Shown one piece after another: positions 18,407-27,837 of a stretch of DNA of 64,000 nucleotides. Origin of the DNA: Thermogutta sp039793925 (GTDB lineage Bacteria; Planctomycetota; Planctomycetia; Pirellulales; Thermoguttaceae); the NCBI RefSeq assembly GCF_039793925.1, contig NZ_JBAMME010000011.1, positions 5,216 to 69,215 of the forward strand, given 5' to 3'. The notes beneath the pieces are model-generated. The model saw nothing but the letters and a program-made list of their open reading frames with translations. It searched no databases and was not told the origin of the DNA. The first letter of the stretch is position 1. Each line of letters opens with the position of its first letter. The translations under genes were made by a program, and so were the position numbers.

Positions 18407-19483
18407 TTAGACCAGGCAGTGTTTCGGGTCCGAAAGGTAGAGCATCGCGTCCAGATTGCCAGATTCCTTGGATACAAGAGGGCAGGGGAGGACTATCTTG
18501 AGAAGCCGGTCGAACTTCTCCTGGTTTCGCACGATGAACTGTCCGAGCACCAGGGCGTACATATGGATCATCGCAGCGGGATTGACGCTGGTGGCTGCCA
18601 GCAATCCGTCCCGAACACCCAAGAGTCCGGGACGTTGCCCATCCACACCCGTGACCACCATTCCCTCATGGCGGGTTCCCTTGAGACACGGCACGCAGGC
18701 CAGGGCCATGTCATCGTTATGGAAAAACGCCCCGGCAATCCGGTCCTGAGTTTGTTCCAGAAGTACTTCAAACGTATTTCGGGCTTTCTCTGTTTGCCAG
18801 TCACACCAGCGGACTCCCCCACCCACGACTTCAATTTCCGGGTATTTGCTGATAATGTTCTGGAACCCTCGGGCACGGTCCTGCGCGCCGCTGTGCTCGC
18901 TTTGACCGCCGATGTGAATGACCTTTCCTTTACCGCCAATTTTGTCCACCATGTATTGTGTGCTTTGTTCCGCCATTTTCACGTGGTCTGGGGTCACGTA
19001 GATGAGCACCCCTGTTTCAAAGAGCTGATTCTCCGGAACGATGAGAGTATCCATTCCGATGATGGGGATTCCCCGGGCCTTGAGCCGCCGACAGGGCTCC
19101 GCGAGGATGTCGATCTGGTGAGCCTGGAAGGCACAGAAATCCCAGTCCTCTGCGGCAGCCAATTCGATTTTCTCCCTTTGTCTTTGCCCGTTGAATTCGC
19201 CGTCGAACCAAACGACTTCCACATTGAGCAGATCACCCCACAGCTTAGCCGCATCGTAGCCCAGTTTATTCCACGTTCCGGCCAGTCCGGCATTTGAGAA
19301 TGCAGCCCGCAGACGACGGCCTTTTTGAGCCTCCTCCACAATCTTCGTGGGTTGACAGCCCAAAAGGCCGACCAGCCCGAGCATGCTGCTCACTCCCGCT
19401 GCGGCGAGCCACTCTCGGCGAGTCACATCGACCGGCGTCTCGGCACCTCTTTGCCGCCGATACTCGGCACTCTTATTGCGCAT
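18407..19483 (-). CDS. Sugar-binding protein, Tat signal and lipobox
   Basis: This 358-residue type 1 periplasmic binding protein (PF13407 family, as in ribose/rhamnose/autoinducer-2 transporters) binds a sugar outside the membrane. The N-terminus has a twin-arginine motif (TRREWLAAAG), then a hydrophobic stretch ending VGLLGC, a lipobox, so it may be a Tat-exported lipoprotein. Mature-domain marks are FSNAGLAGTWNKLGYDAA, AFQAHQID, GIPIIGMDTLI and GAFFHNDDMALA. ATG 19483 has AGGAG 9 bases upstream; an ATG seven codons earlier lacks one. No ABC ATPase or permease is nearby, so the transporter must be encoded elsewhere, or the protein serves sensing. Confidence 0.85.
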   Translation of the reverse strand: MRNKSAEYRRQRGAETPVDVTRREWLAAAGVSSMLGLVGLLGCQPTKIVEEAQKGRRLRAAFSNAGLAGTWNKLGYDAAKLWGDLLNVEVVWFDGEFNGQRQREKIELAAAEDWDFCAFQAHQIDILAEPCRRLKARGIPIIGMDTLIVPENQLFETGVLIYVTPDHVKMAEQSTQYMVDKIGGKGKVIHIGGQSEHSGAQDRARGFQNIISKYPEIEVVGGGVRWCDWQTEKARNTFEVLLEQTQDRIAGAFFHNDDMALACVPCLKGTRHEGMVVTGVDGQRPGLLGVRDGLLAATSVNPAAMIHMYALVLGQFIVRNQEKFDRLLKIVLPCPLVSKESGNLDAMLYLSDPKHCLV

Positions 19484-19808
19484 GCTGAGCGATCTCCTAT
19501 GCATGGTCAGTCTTTACAGAGAACATCCATCGGCATACTCGCTGCGTTGTACTTTAGCCCCCGCTAGACGAAAATCAAGCCCGCACCTGCTCGAAGTCGT
19601 AATCAAGCCAGGTGTGCGGGTCGGAAAGAGTTGTGTAAGCAACCTATCTAAGAGCTCCGATGTTTACACTACAAGAACAAGTGCATCCAAGAGGAACTGG
19701 TCAACATCTCACTTCCCCCTATCACCAATTGCTTCTCTGGAACAAAATAATCCTTACCACCGGAAGGCGATACCGGCGTTTCTTTGTATTCGTTGTTAGA
19801 AAAGCGGC
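19484..19808. other. Intergenic region with inverted repeat, 325 bp
   Basis: No gene is seen. CCCGCACCTG (19580-19589) and CAGGTGTGCGGG (19609-19620) form an imperfect inverted repeat with a two-base bulge. It lies about 100 bases upstream of the sugar-binding protein start and could be an operator or hairpin. A weak leftward promoter (TTGATT-16-TAAAGT) lies between it and the gene. At the right edge AGCGG-TAAG-CCGCT followed by TTTCT on the minus strand (19803-19816) overlaps the MFS stop and could be a weak terminator. Confidence 0.35.
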
Positions 19809-21182
19809 TTACCGCTGTGCAGCCGATGCATTCCGTGCGGATCTCGGTTCAACCAGAGGTGAACTCACCTTTGCGGACGGAGCTGGCTCCGGAGGACTGA
19901 GCATCGCCGCGAGAATAGTGCCGAGAAGGCATCCCGCAGCCGCAACCAAAAACGGTACTAACCAGGCTTCCAAACGCTGGCTGGTCTTTGCAACATCACC
20001 GAAGAAACCACCGAGAATGGGCCCCAGGATCCCACCGATGCCGTAGGCGGTGAATACCCAGCCGTAATTGACGCCCACATTCTTGTTACCGAAAAAGTCA
20101 GCTGTTGCGGCTGGGAAGAGGGCAAAATTTCCTCCGAAGTTGAAGCCAATCCAACATGCTCCCAGAAAGAAAAGGGCCGGGCTGGCAGCCAACCAGTAAA
20201 ACCCCGCCATCACAATCGTCTGGGAGATGAGCATGGCCACCAAGGCGGCTTTTCGCCCGATCCAGTCCGAGATAACTCCCCAGCCAATCCGGCCGAGTCC
20301 GTTGGCCAAGGCAAAGAAAATCGCCATCGCCAGTTCGGCAGTGACTTCGGCCCGCTTGACGGCCACCTCCGGGGACAGGTTTGCCGCTTCATAGTAGCCT
20401 TTCAGGCGTTCAATGCCAAACAGTTTGATGATGCCAATCACCATCAGGCCAGCCATCGCCCCAGCCACGAATATCAACCACACCATATAAAACTGCCGTG
20501 TGCGAAGCATTTCCCAGGGTGTAAACTCCCGCGTTCCGCCTATTTTCTTGGCTACCTTTGCCGCCGCTTCTGGGGTCCATCCGGGTGGAGTATATCCTGC
20601 CGGAGGATTGACCATCCAAATCGCGCCGGTGGTGACCAGAAGTCCAAAGAGAATACCGTACACAAGGAAGACGTTGGCGACGCCCAATCGCGCAATGAGC
20701 TGGCCAAGATTACCCGCCAGTTGAATCCAAAGGAATGCCCCAAAACCAAAACCCGCGACGGCCAATCCGGTAAGCATTCCCTTACGATCCGGGAACCATC
20801 GCACCCCGACCGCGATCGGGATTACATAGGCTAGACCAATTCCCGCACCTCCAACCAGTCCGATCGTCAAAACATGCCCCCAAAAACTGGTTCCAACAAA
20901 ACGGGCCAAGATGTACCCGAGGCCCAGCGTCCATCCGCCCAAGAGAGCGATGACACGCGGCGCCAAGCGCGTTTGGAGCTGTCCAGCCACAATCATGACA
21001 AACGCGAAAGTCGCGAGCCCCACGCTGAAAATGATCTGCGTCTGGGTTTTGCTGAAGGCGTAAGGTTCAGACGTTAGCGCCTTAGTGAACACGCTCCACG
21101 AATAGATTGCACCCAGGGCTAGTTGAATGAGAATTGCCCCCAATACAACCCACCAGCGATTCATCGGTTTACCCGTTCCCAT
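19809..21182 (-). CDS. OFA-family MFS transporter
   Basis: This 457-residue major facilitator has twelve predicted membrane helices and resembles the oxalate/formate antiporter (OFA) group. Features are the N-terminal QLALGAIYSWSVFTKAL helix typical of OFA proteins, VRWFPDRKGMLTGLAVAGFG between helices 4 and 5, and GRIGWGVISDWIGRK, the motif-A loop between helices 8 and 9. ATG 21182 is chosen because GGGAGG lies 5-6 bases upstream. It probably moves a small carboxylate across the inner membrane. The substrate is not fixed by sequence, and OFA members are often misnamed oxalate carriers. Its neighbours are sugar-catabolism genes. Confidence 0.85.
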   Translation of the reverse strand: MGTGKPMNRWWVVLGAILIQLALGAIYSWSVFTKALTSEPYAFSKTQTQIIFSVGLATFAFVMIVAGQLQTRLAPRVIALLGGWTLGLGYILARFVGTSFWGHVLTIGLVGGAGIGLAYVIPIAVGVRWFPDRKGMLTGLAVAGFGFGAFLWIQLAGNLGQLIARLGVANVFLVYGILFGLLVTTGAIWMVNPPAGYTPPGWTPEAAAKVAKKIGGTREFTPWEMLRTRQFYMVWLIFVAGAMAGLMVIGIIKLFGIERLKGYYEAANLSPEVAVKRAEVTAELAMAIFFALANGLGRIGWGVISDWIGRKAALVAMLISQTIVMAGFYWLAASPALFFLGACWIGFNFGGNFALFPAATADFFGNKNVGVNYGWVFTAYGIGGILGPILGGFFGDVAKTSQRLEAWLVPFLVAAAGCLLGTILAAMLSPPEPAPSAKVSSPLVEPRSARNASAAQR

Positions 21183-21363
21183 CGTTTCACCTCCCGAAAG
21201 CAAGTCGATTAGTAAACTCCGCCGGCCGATCCCCGGCCGCGATGACCGTTCCAATTTACCCGACAGAACCCTTCGTCCCGATCACAATGGCCAGACAACC
21301 TGGCACGAAGTTTAGCCCCTCAACAGCGACGAGCTTCGTTCGCGGCGCCCCGTTCAAGCCGCA

Positions 21364-22320
21364 TCATCCGCCAAACAGCTGGAGGACGTATTCCCGCCCT
21401 TTTTGGTGAGCGTCCCGGGCTCCCATTGTGTTGGGAGATCCCTGTTCCACAGCCTGTTCGAGAACGAGATGGGGACGCACACCCAAACGCCTGAATTCAT
21501 TTGCCAGACGGACGTAGTCGATATCGCCCGGTCCAAAGGCTTCCGTCCAAACTCCGTTTTGCGACTGCCGCAGGTGTAGCTCACACACTCGTGACCCGTA
21601 AAGTTTGATCACATCGAACAGGGCAACCTGCGAATTGCCCGACCCCCGGTAAATCCAGTGCGCATCCAGACACAAACCCACATTCTCGGGCTCAGTGGCC
21701 AGCATCATATGGTGGAACTCTCGCGCCGCCTGACGAAGTTCCATATCGTGGTTGTGGTACGCCAGCCTCAACCCGCGTTCTTTCAAGGCCGCGCCCAACC
21801 GGTCCAATGCGCGAGCCTGAATCTCCAATTGCTCGTCGTTCTTGTCGATGTTCGGTTCCTGCCGATTCCAGGAGATGGGACTGGGATTGGTGACAACAAA
21901 CCGAGTTCCCAGGCATGACCGTGCTTTTTCCGCAACTGCGAGCACGCGCTCAATGGACTGGTCGGCTGCCTGTGGATCGTGAAGCACGGTGTTCATGTAG
22001 AACGACCGCATCTCCAAATGGTGTTTTCCCAGCAGGGGCGCCAACCTGTCTACATCCTCCGGAGTGTTGAGAATGGGCTCGAAGCCGTCCAAGCCAGCAG
22101 CCGCAACTTCTGCGAGGCCTGCATCCAGGTCGGCATTGAAGTCTTTCTTCTCCCGGCCATAAAACGTGAACCATGGATACACGTTTGTGGCCACGTGAAG
22201 TTGGCTCTGTTCCGAGGCCAGATACTCGGTCGCCCGAGCCGTGAGCCAACCAGATCCGTGGGCCGCACAAACGGCGGCGGTTCCCGCTCTGAGAAAGCTA
22301 CGTCGAGATAGCTCAGCCAT
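21364..22320 (-). CDS. Tat-exported sugar isomerase/epimerase (TIM barrel)
   Basis: This 318-residue protein belongs to the xylose-isomerase-like TIM barrel family (PF01261). It begins with a twin-arginine signal (SRRSFLRAGTAAV), common in planctomycete members of this family and pointing to action outside the cytoplasm. Metal-site segments are LRLAYHNHDMEL, VGLCLDAHWIYRG, and CELHLRQSQNGVW, supplying the usual His, Asp and Glu ligands. AAGGATC lies 7 bases before ATG 22320. The reaction is unknown; relatives isomerise or epimerise free or phosphorylated sugars and inositols. It is on the same strand as, and about 180 bases upstream of, the MFS gene and may share its transcript. Confidence 0.85.
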   Translation of the reverse strand: MAELSRRSFLRAGTAAVCAAHGSGWLTARATEYLASEQSQLHVATNVYPWFTFYGREKKDFNADLDAGLAEVAAAGLDGFEPILNTPEDVDRLAPLLGKHHLEMRSFYMNTVLHDPQAADQSIERVLAVAEKARSCLGTRFVVTNPSPISWNRQEPNIDKNDEQLEIQARALDRLGAALKERGLRLAYHNHDMELRQAAREFHHMMLATEPENVGLCLDAHWIYRGSGNSQVALFDVIKLYGSRVCELHLRQSQNGVWTEAFGPGDIDYVRLANEFRRLGVRPHLVLEQAVEQGSPNTMGARDAHQKGREYVLQLFGG

Positions 22321-22551
22321 TGCATGATCCTTTGCATTAGTGATAATGAAATCTTCCGCAAGGGACGGTCTTGCCCCTACCCAGCGGGCCGGTGTCGGGT
22401 AGGGTTGACCGCACCTCCAACTTCCTAAATGTCAATTACCCACCGCAAGGGGAAGCGGATTTTTTCGTCGCACAAAAATATACTCGGAAAGAACTCGCCC
22501 ACGCAAGTCGCGCGCATTCACGAGATTCTGCAGAATGGAGGAGGACTCACC

Positions 22552-23844
22552 GTGCAACCCACCACTTCCGTTTCGTTTCTTATTCGATCACTCCTGGGGT
22601 TAACAGTGTTAGGCAGTCTGCTGCCCGGAGTAGTGCTTCCGAGCGCAGCGCAAGAAAAGTTCCCGCCGCCTGTGGTGTCGCAGGGGTTCGGAGTTAATAT
22701 CCACTTCACGGATCCACGACCGGGTGAGATGGAAATGCTTGCTGCTTCCGGAGTCAGATGGATCCGGATGGATTTTGCCTGGGGAGCAACCGAGCGAAAA
22801 CGCGGAGAGTACGATTTCTCAGCATATGATCGGCTCATGAGTTCACTGGAAAAGCACGGCATTCGCGCCCTCTTTATCCTCGATTATGGCAATCCACTCT
22901 ACGATGACGGTTTGGCCCCCCACACCGAAGAAGGGCGTCAAGCCTTCGCACGCTGGGCAGCAGCGGCTGCCAATCATTTCCGCGGCAAGGGAATTCTCTG
23001 GGAGATGTATAACGAACCGAATATCGGCTTCTGGAAACCCAAGCCCAACGTTCAGGATTACATTAAATTGGCCCTGGAGGTCGGTAAAGCGCTGCGCCAA
23101 GAAACGCCGGAAGAGCTGTACATAGGTCCCGCCACATCGCAGATCGACTTGAAGTTTTTGGAAGCCTGTTTCCGGGGTGGTTTGCTGGAATATTGGGACG
23201 CCGTCTCCGTACACCCGTACCGTCAGACTCCTCCCGAAACCGTTCTCCCCGAGTATGAAAAACTTCGACAACTCATCGATAAATACGCGCCGGCTGGCAA
23301 GAAGATCCCCATCATTTCGGGAGAATGGGGATATTCGGCAGTATGGAAAAACTATGATCAGACGCGCCAGGGGAAGTATCTCCCCCGGCAGTGGCTTATA
23401 AATCTTAGCGCGGGAATACCCGTGTCAATCTGGTACGACTGGCACGACGACGGTCCGGATCCCAAAGAACCTGAACACCATTTCGGAATCGTCGCCCATC
23501 CATATTACGAGGGGCGTGATCCCGTGTACGACCCAAAACCTGCCTATCGGGCAGCTCAGACACTGTGTCGGGTGCTCCACGGCTTTCGGTTTGTTAAAAC
23601 TTTACAGGTCGAGGAAAGCGATGGGACTCACTGCTGGGCGCTCCTTTTTGAAAAGGATAACAAGCCAGCCGTCGCGGCCTGGTGTCAGGACGACGGCAAA
23701 ACCATTACCATCCGATTGCCGATACCTCAGGGACGGTACCGCGTGACAGATTCGTTGGGGACAGATAAAGGCGTGCTCGAGGTCACATCGCAGCCGGTCC
23801 CCATGGAGGTAACGGATAGTCCGACCTATCTGGTTGCCGAATGA
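22552..23844 (+). CDS. Secreted cellulase-superfamily glycosidase (GH5/GH39-like)
   Basis: This 430-residue clan GH-A hydrolase has a signal peptide (about 1-34, ending LPSAAQ), a barrel with the acid/base Glu in LWEMYNEPNIGFW and a likely nucleophile Glu in PIISGEWGYSAVW, and a short C-terminal beta domain. VRWIRMDFAWGATERKRGEY is the typical first barrel segment. GTG 22552 is chosen because GGAGGAGG lies just upstream and the signal peptide starts there. In-frame ATGs upstream would place 41 unlikely residues before it. The gene is divergent from the isomerase gene and probably helps degrade a plant- or algal-type polysaccharide; the exact substrate is unknown. Confidence 0.82.
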   Translation: MQPTTSVSFLIRSLLGLTVLGSLLPGVVLPSAAQEKFPPPVVSQGFGVNIHFTDPRPGEMEMLAASGVRWIRMDFAWGATERKRGEYDFSAYDRLMSSLEKHGIRALFILDYGNPLYDDGLAPHTEEGRQAFARWAAAAANHFRGKGILWEMYNEPNIGFWKPKPNVQDYIKLALEVGKALRQETPEELYIGPATSQIDLKFLEACFRGGLLEYWDAVSVHPYRQTPPETVLPEYEKLRQLIDKYAPAGKKIPIISGEWGYSAVWKNYDQTRQGKYLPRQWLINLSAGIPVSIWYDWHDDGPDPKEPEHHFGIVAHPYYEGRDPVYDPKPAYRAAQTLCRVLHGFRFVKTLQVEESDGTHCWALLFEKDNKPAVAAWCQDDGKTITIRLPIPQGRYRVTDSLGTDKGVLEVTSQPVPMEVTDSPTYLVAE

Positions 23845-24135
23845 ATGCTGCCAAGCAAGCTCTCACGGCGAAAAAAGTCTTTCCGCGATCCGGGGACTTG
23901 GAATGTTTCCGAGTTGGCCCCGTCTGCTTGCGTAAGCTAAATTTGAGAGGAGCGTCTACCCACCCGTGGGGTGAACATTTGTAGTACCGTCGAGCGTATC
24001 AAGTCAAGCGTCGGCAAGAGCAAGTTGCGTCTTGCCCTTGCCGATTGTTTCCATAGAGGATCGCATTTTCCGCGTTCGCAATGGTCAGCAGGTCTTGATC
24101 GTTCAATCACGTGTGAGTACTCGTCGAGGATCCCC

Positions 24136-25533
24136 GTGAAACTTCAATTTCTTGGCGCAAACAGGCAGGTGACAGGGTCGCAATATTACCTGCGGGCAGG
24201 ACAAACGCGGCTTCTTATCGACTGCGGAATGTTCCAGGAACGACAGTATCTCGATCGCAACTGGGACTCCCTGCCTGTTCCGCCCAGAGAAATTGATGCG
24301 CTCCTTCTCACGCACGCCCATTTGGATCATTGCGGTCTGATCCCCAAACTGGTTCGCGAAGGATTCCGTGGAAAGATCTACACCACGGCGGCATCGGCCG
24401 ATCTTGCCGAGATCATCCTCCGCGATTCAGCTCATATCCAGGTGGAAGATGCCGCCTATAAAAGGAAGCGACACCGCAAGGAAGGTCGCACTGGCAAACA
24501 TCCGGAAATTCCCCTCTACGACGAAAACGACGTGGAACGGGCATTGCCGTATTTCCAGCCGATTCCTTACCACGAACCTATTCAGTTAAACGGAGTCACC
24601 ATCCGTTTTCTGGATGCTGGTCACGTGCTTGGCTCTGCATTTCTCGTGCTTGATGCAGTGGAGAACGGTCAGCGGCGACGGATCGTATTTTCCGGCGATC
24701 TCGGGATGCGGGACCGCCCTATCCTCAGGGATCCCGAAACTATTGACCAAGCTGACTATCTCATCATAGAGTCCACCTATGGCGATCGCGAACACGATCA
24801 CGGCCCGAGCGTCATGGAACAACTGACGCGAGTGGTCAAAGAAACATCAGCCCGCGGAGGTCACGTGGTCATCCCGGTTTTCGCACTCGAACGAGCCCAG
24901 GAGCTTCTCTTCTACTTCAGTCGCCTGTATCGCGAAGGCAAACTTCCGCCCCTGCCGATTTTTCTGGACAGCCCGATGGCAGTACGAATCACCGAGGTAT
25001 TTCGGCGCCATCGAGAATGCCTCGATGAGGAGACGCAGGCGCTCATTGATGCGGATGAATCACCGTTCAACTTCCCCAACTTGCACCTCGTTTCCACGGT
25101 GGAGGAATCGAAACAGATCAACACCATGACCGTTCCCTCTGTCATTATGGCCACATCGGGCATGTGCACCGCAGGGCGAATCAAGTTTCATCTGCGCCAC
25201 AACATTGTTCGGCCGGAATCGACAATCTTATTCGTGGGCTATCAGGCGAGGGGAACACTGGGACGGCAAATACTTGATGGTAACCCTCAGGTCCGAATCC
25301 ACGGCAAAGAGTGGCCAACCCGTGCCCGTATCGAACAAATCCATGGTCTTTCCGGACATGCCGATCGGCCAGCCCTTCTGAGCTGGCTCTCGGAAATCAA
25401 GCAACCTCCAAAATCGGTATTCGTCACCCACGGTGAAGAAAACGCGTCGCTGGCTTTCGCCGAAACGATCCGCAACCGGTTTGGATGGCGGGCAAGCGTG
25501 CCGGAATATATGGACGAGGTGGAGCTGGAATAG
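24136..25533 (+). CDS. Beta-CASP metallo-beta-lactamase nuclease
   Basis: This 465-residue cytoplasmic protein combines a metallo-beta-lactamase domain with a beta-CASP and RMMBL tail, like bacterial YsH1/CPSF73-type RNA exonucleases. Motif 2 is LLTHAHLDHCG near residue 57-65, motif 3 GHVLGSAF, motif 4 VFSGDLGM, and the beta-CASP part shows IIESTYGDREH, FLDSPMA and TSGMCTAGRIKFH, ending in HGLSGHADR and VFVTHGEENAS. GTG 24136 is preferred because GAGGA lies 5-7 bases upstream and homology begins immediately after (VKLQFLGANRQVTGS). The region before it (23845-24135) shows no gene. A role in RNA processing is likely but unproven. Confidence 0.9.
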   Translation: MKLQFLGANRQVTGSQYYLRAGQTRLLIDCGMFQERQYLDRNWDSLPVPPREIDALLLTHAHLDHCGLIPKLVREGFRGKIYTTAASADLAEIILRDSAHIQVEDAAYKRKRHRKEGRTGKHPEIPLYDENDVERALPYFQPIPYHEPIQLNGVTIRFLDAGHVLGSAFLVLDAVENGQRRRIVFSGDLGMRDRPILRDPETIDQADYLIIESTYGDREHDHGPSVMEQLTRVVKETSARGGHVVIPVFALERAQELLFYFSRLYREGKLPPLPIFLDSPMAVRITEVFRRHRECLDEETQALIDADESPFNFPNLHLVSTVEESKQINTMTVPSVIMATSGMCTAGRIKFHLRHNIVRPESTILFVGYQARGTLGRQILDGNPQVRIHGKEWPTRARIEQIHGLSGHADRPALLSWLSEIKQPPKSVFVTHGEENASLAFAETIRNRFGWRASVPEYMDEVELE

Positions 25534-25612
25534 AACAAGCTAGCAACGGGCAAGCTTGTCCCAGCCGTGGCAAATCGAATCATCAACACATGAGATACGT
25601 TGCCTCCTGCGA

Positions 25613-26374
25613 TTAACTTGGAGTAACCGCCAGCCCACCAAACCGGCGCACCCGTCGAGCATAATCGCGGATCGCCTGTCGCAGGAGGTTTTCATCGAAA
25701 TCCGGCCAGCAGACGTCGGTCACCCAAAGTTCGGCGTAACTGATTTGCCAAAGTAAAAAGTTACTGACCCGCAATTCACCGGCTGTTCGAATCAACAAAT
25801 CAGGATCAGGCATTCCTGCCGTGTAGAGATGGGCAGAGAAGGTTGCTTCGTCGATGTCTTTTGGACTGAGCTGGCCTTCCGCTACCTTGGTGGCGATTGC
25901 GCGGACTGCATCAAGAATCTCTGCACGGCCCCCGTAGTTTACCGCCAAACACAGACACAGCCCGGTCTGATCAGCCGTCATTTCGACGGTTTTGTCGATC
26001 TCCCGCTGAACCTGAGAAGGAATACCTTCCCGTTTTCCGATGACCACCACGCGAACGTTGTTCTCCAGGAATGTTTGACGTTCCTCAACGATGTATTGCT
26101 CCAACAGTCGCAGGAGAAATTCGAGCTCGCCCTTGGGCCTTTTCCAGTTCTCACTGGATAAGCAATAAAGCGTGAGATATTCAATGCCGAGCCGCACGCA
26201 TTCTTCCACAGTGCGTCTCACGGCAGCCACGCCATGCCGGTGCCCTTCGATCCGCGGGAGACCACGGCGCTGAGCCCAGCGTCCATTTCCGTCCATAATG
26301 GCCGCTATATGGCGTGGTCGCTTCTCAGGCGGGACCTCAAAATGAGAATCGCTTTTAACTGGCGATGATTTCAT
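25613..26374 (-). CDS. uppS: Undecaprenyl diphosphate synthase
   Basis: This cis-prenyltransferase makes the C55 lipid carrier needed for peptidoglycan and O-antigen synthesis, adding isopentenyl units to farnesyl diphosphate at the membrane. At 253 residues the length is typical. Motifs are IAAIMDGNGRWA with catalytic Asp 28, HRHGVAAVRRTV, YLTLYCLSSENWKRP, and LLIRTAGELRVSNFLLWQ plus DVCWPDF near the end. ATG 26374 is preferred over an in-frame start 18 codons earlier because GAGGTGGG lies just upstream. It lies 176 bases downstream of purA on the same strand. Confidence 0.95.
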   Translation of the reverse strand: MKSSPVKSDSHFEVPPEKRPRHIAAIMDGNGRWAQRRGLPRIEGHRHGVAAVRRTVEECVRLGIEYLTLYCLSSENWKRPKGELEFLLRLLEQYIVEERQTFLENNVRVVVIGKREGIPSQVQREIDKTVEMTADQTGLCLCLAVNYGGRAEILDAVRAIATKVAEGQLSPKDIDEATFSAHLYTAGMPDPDLLIRTAGELRVSNFLLWQISYAELWVTDVCWPDFDENLLRQAIRDYARRVRRFGGLAVTPS

Positions 26375-26550
26375 GGAGCACCCACCTCTCTCAAAAGGTC
26401 CAATTTTCCAATCTATCGACGTGGTCACTTTGCTGTCTGTTCAGCGTATCAATGGCCCAGTCCTCCTCACCCGATTTTTTTCAAAGTTCTGCTCAGTGCT
26501 GACCAATGCGTTGTCCCAGCGTCCTTCCGATCGGCCCACCCCAACTAATA

Positions 26551-27837
26551 TTACTGGCAAAAAATCGTTTCCTCGCGATCTGGCCCCACGGAAACGATTT
26601 CCACGGGCCTTCCCACAAGTTCCGCAATGCGGTCAACATATGCCCGGGCGGCTTTGGGAAGGTCCTGCAACCGCCGGATGGCGCGAAGTTCCTGTTCCCA
26701 GCCAGGGAGTGTTTCATAGATCGGGCGGACGCGGCGCAACTGCTCCGTGTGACTGGGAAACCGATCAATCCTTTCGCCATCCAGTTCGTAGGCTGTACAG
26801 ATTTTGACTTCAGGAAGAGTGCTCAGCACGTCCAAAAGCATAATCGCCAAACTATCTACGCCGCTCAGTCTTGCGGTGTAGCGAACCGCCACAGCATCGA
26901 ACCAACCGCAGCGACGAGGCCGCCGCGTCACGGTACCGTATTCGTTACCTCGATCGCGGATCAATTGTCCGACTTCATTATTCTGCTCGGTAGGGAAGGG
27001 CCCACCGCCCACCCGGGTCGTGTACGCCTTGATGACCCCGACAACTTTACTCACGTATTTCGCTGGCAGGCCGGAACCGGCGGAAATCCCCACTCCCGAG
27101 CTGTTACTGCTCGTCACGTAAGGGAAAGTCCCGTGGTCGATATCGAGAAGGGCTCCCTGTGCCCCTTCCAGAAGGATTTTTTTCCCATTTTCAGCGGCAT
27201 CAAGTAGGAACGCGGTTGTATCCGTCACGTGAGGACGAAGTTTTTCAGCATATGCCAAGTATTCCCGGTAAACGGCTTCCCCATCCAGGGCGGGCGAGTC
27301 CGGTGCCAAACCGAGAGGAATGAGTGCTTTGGCCTTGGAAGCCGCGATGGCCAGGAGCCGTTCTTTCAAGCCGGGCTCGAAAAAATCTCCCACGCGCACG
27401 GCGAGGGAGCGGCCGACTTTATCTCGATAGCACGGTCCAATCCCGCGCAAGGTTGTGCCGATCGCCTCACCTCCGGGACATTCGTTGAGGATACGATCCT
27501 CCTCGATGTGCCAGGGGAGAATGACGTGTGCTCGGTCGCTCAGCATCAGGTTTTCGCCAATCACGACTCCCTGAGCTCGCAAAGTGGCGATTTCTTCACA
27601 GAGCGTTTTGAAATTCACGACCACACCGGTAGCGATCACGCAGGTGACGCGGGGCCGAAAAATCCCGCTTGGCACGAGCGAAAGTTTAAACGTTTTTCCA
27701 CCCGTTACGACCGTGTGGCCGGCGTTCGCTCCCCCCTGATAGCGGACAACGATGTCGTGCTCTTCAGTGAGGAGATCGACAATCTTCCCTTTGGCCTCAT
27801 CCCCCCACTGAAGTCCAATGACGGCAGTAGCACTCAC
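26551..27837 (-). CDS. purA: Adenylosuccinate synthetase
   Basis: Joins IMP and aspartate using GTP, the first step from IMP to AMP. The 428 residues match the family. The start carries the GTP-binding loop GLQWGDEAKGK with Asp 13, and GGANAGHTVV with His 41, in the same positions as E. coli PurA. The IMP site TTLRGIGPCYRDK and later GTVTRRPRRCGWFDAV are intact. The start is GTG at 27837, with AAGGA about 11 bases upstream. It is divergent from pstS, the two sharing a 461-base intergenic region. Confidence 0.96.
   Translation of the reverse strand: MSATAVIGLQWGDEAKGKIVDLLTEEHDIVVRYQGGANAGHTVVTGGKTFKLSLVPSGIFRPRVTCVIATGVVVNFKTLCEEIATLRAQGVVIGENLMLSDRAHVILPWHIEEDRILNECPGGEAIGTTLRGIGPCYRDKVGRSLAVRVGDFFEPGLKERLLAIAASKAKALIPLGLAPDSPALDGEAVYREYLAYAEKLRPHVTDTTAFLLDAAENGKKILLEGAQGALLDIDHGTFPYVTSSNSSGVGISAGSGLPAKYVSKVVGVIKAYTTRVGGGPFPTEQNNEVGQLIRDRGNEYGTVTRRPRRCGWFDAVAVRYTARLSGVDSLAIMLLDVLSTLPEVKICTAYELDGERIDRFPSHTEQLRRVRPIYETLPGWEQELRAIRRLQDLPKAARAYVDRIAELVGRPVEIVSVGPDREETIFCQ

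Noticed and set aside
16990..19297. Two rightward open frames of 325 and 340 codons
   Set aside because: They are antisense shadows of the apiosidase-like gene and the sugar-binding protein gene, both with strong family motifs and ribosome sites.
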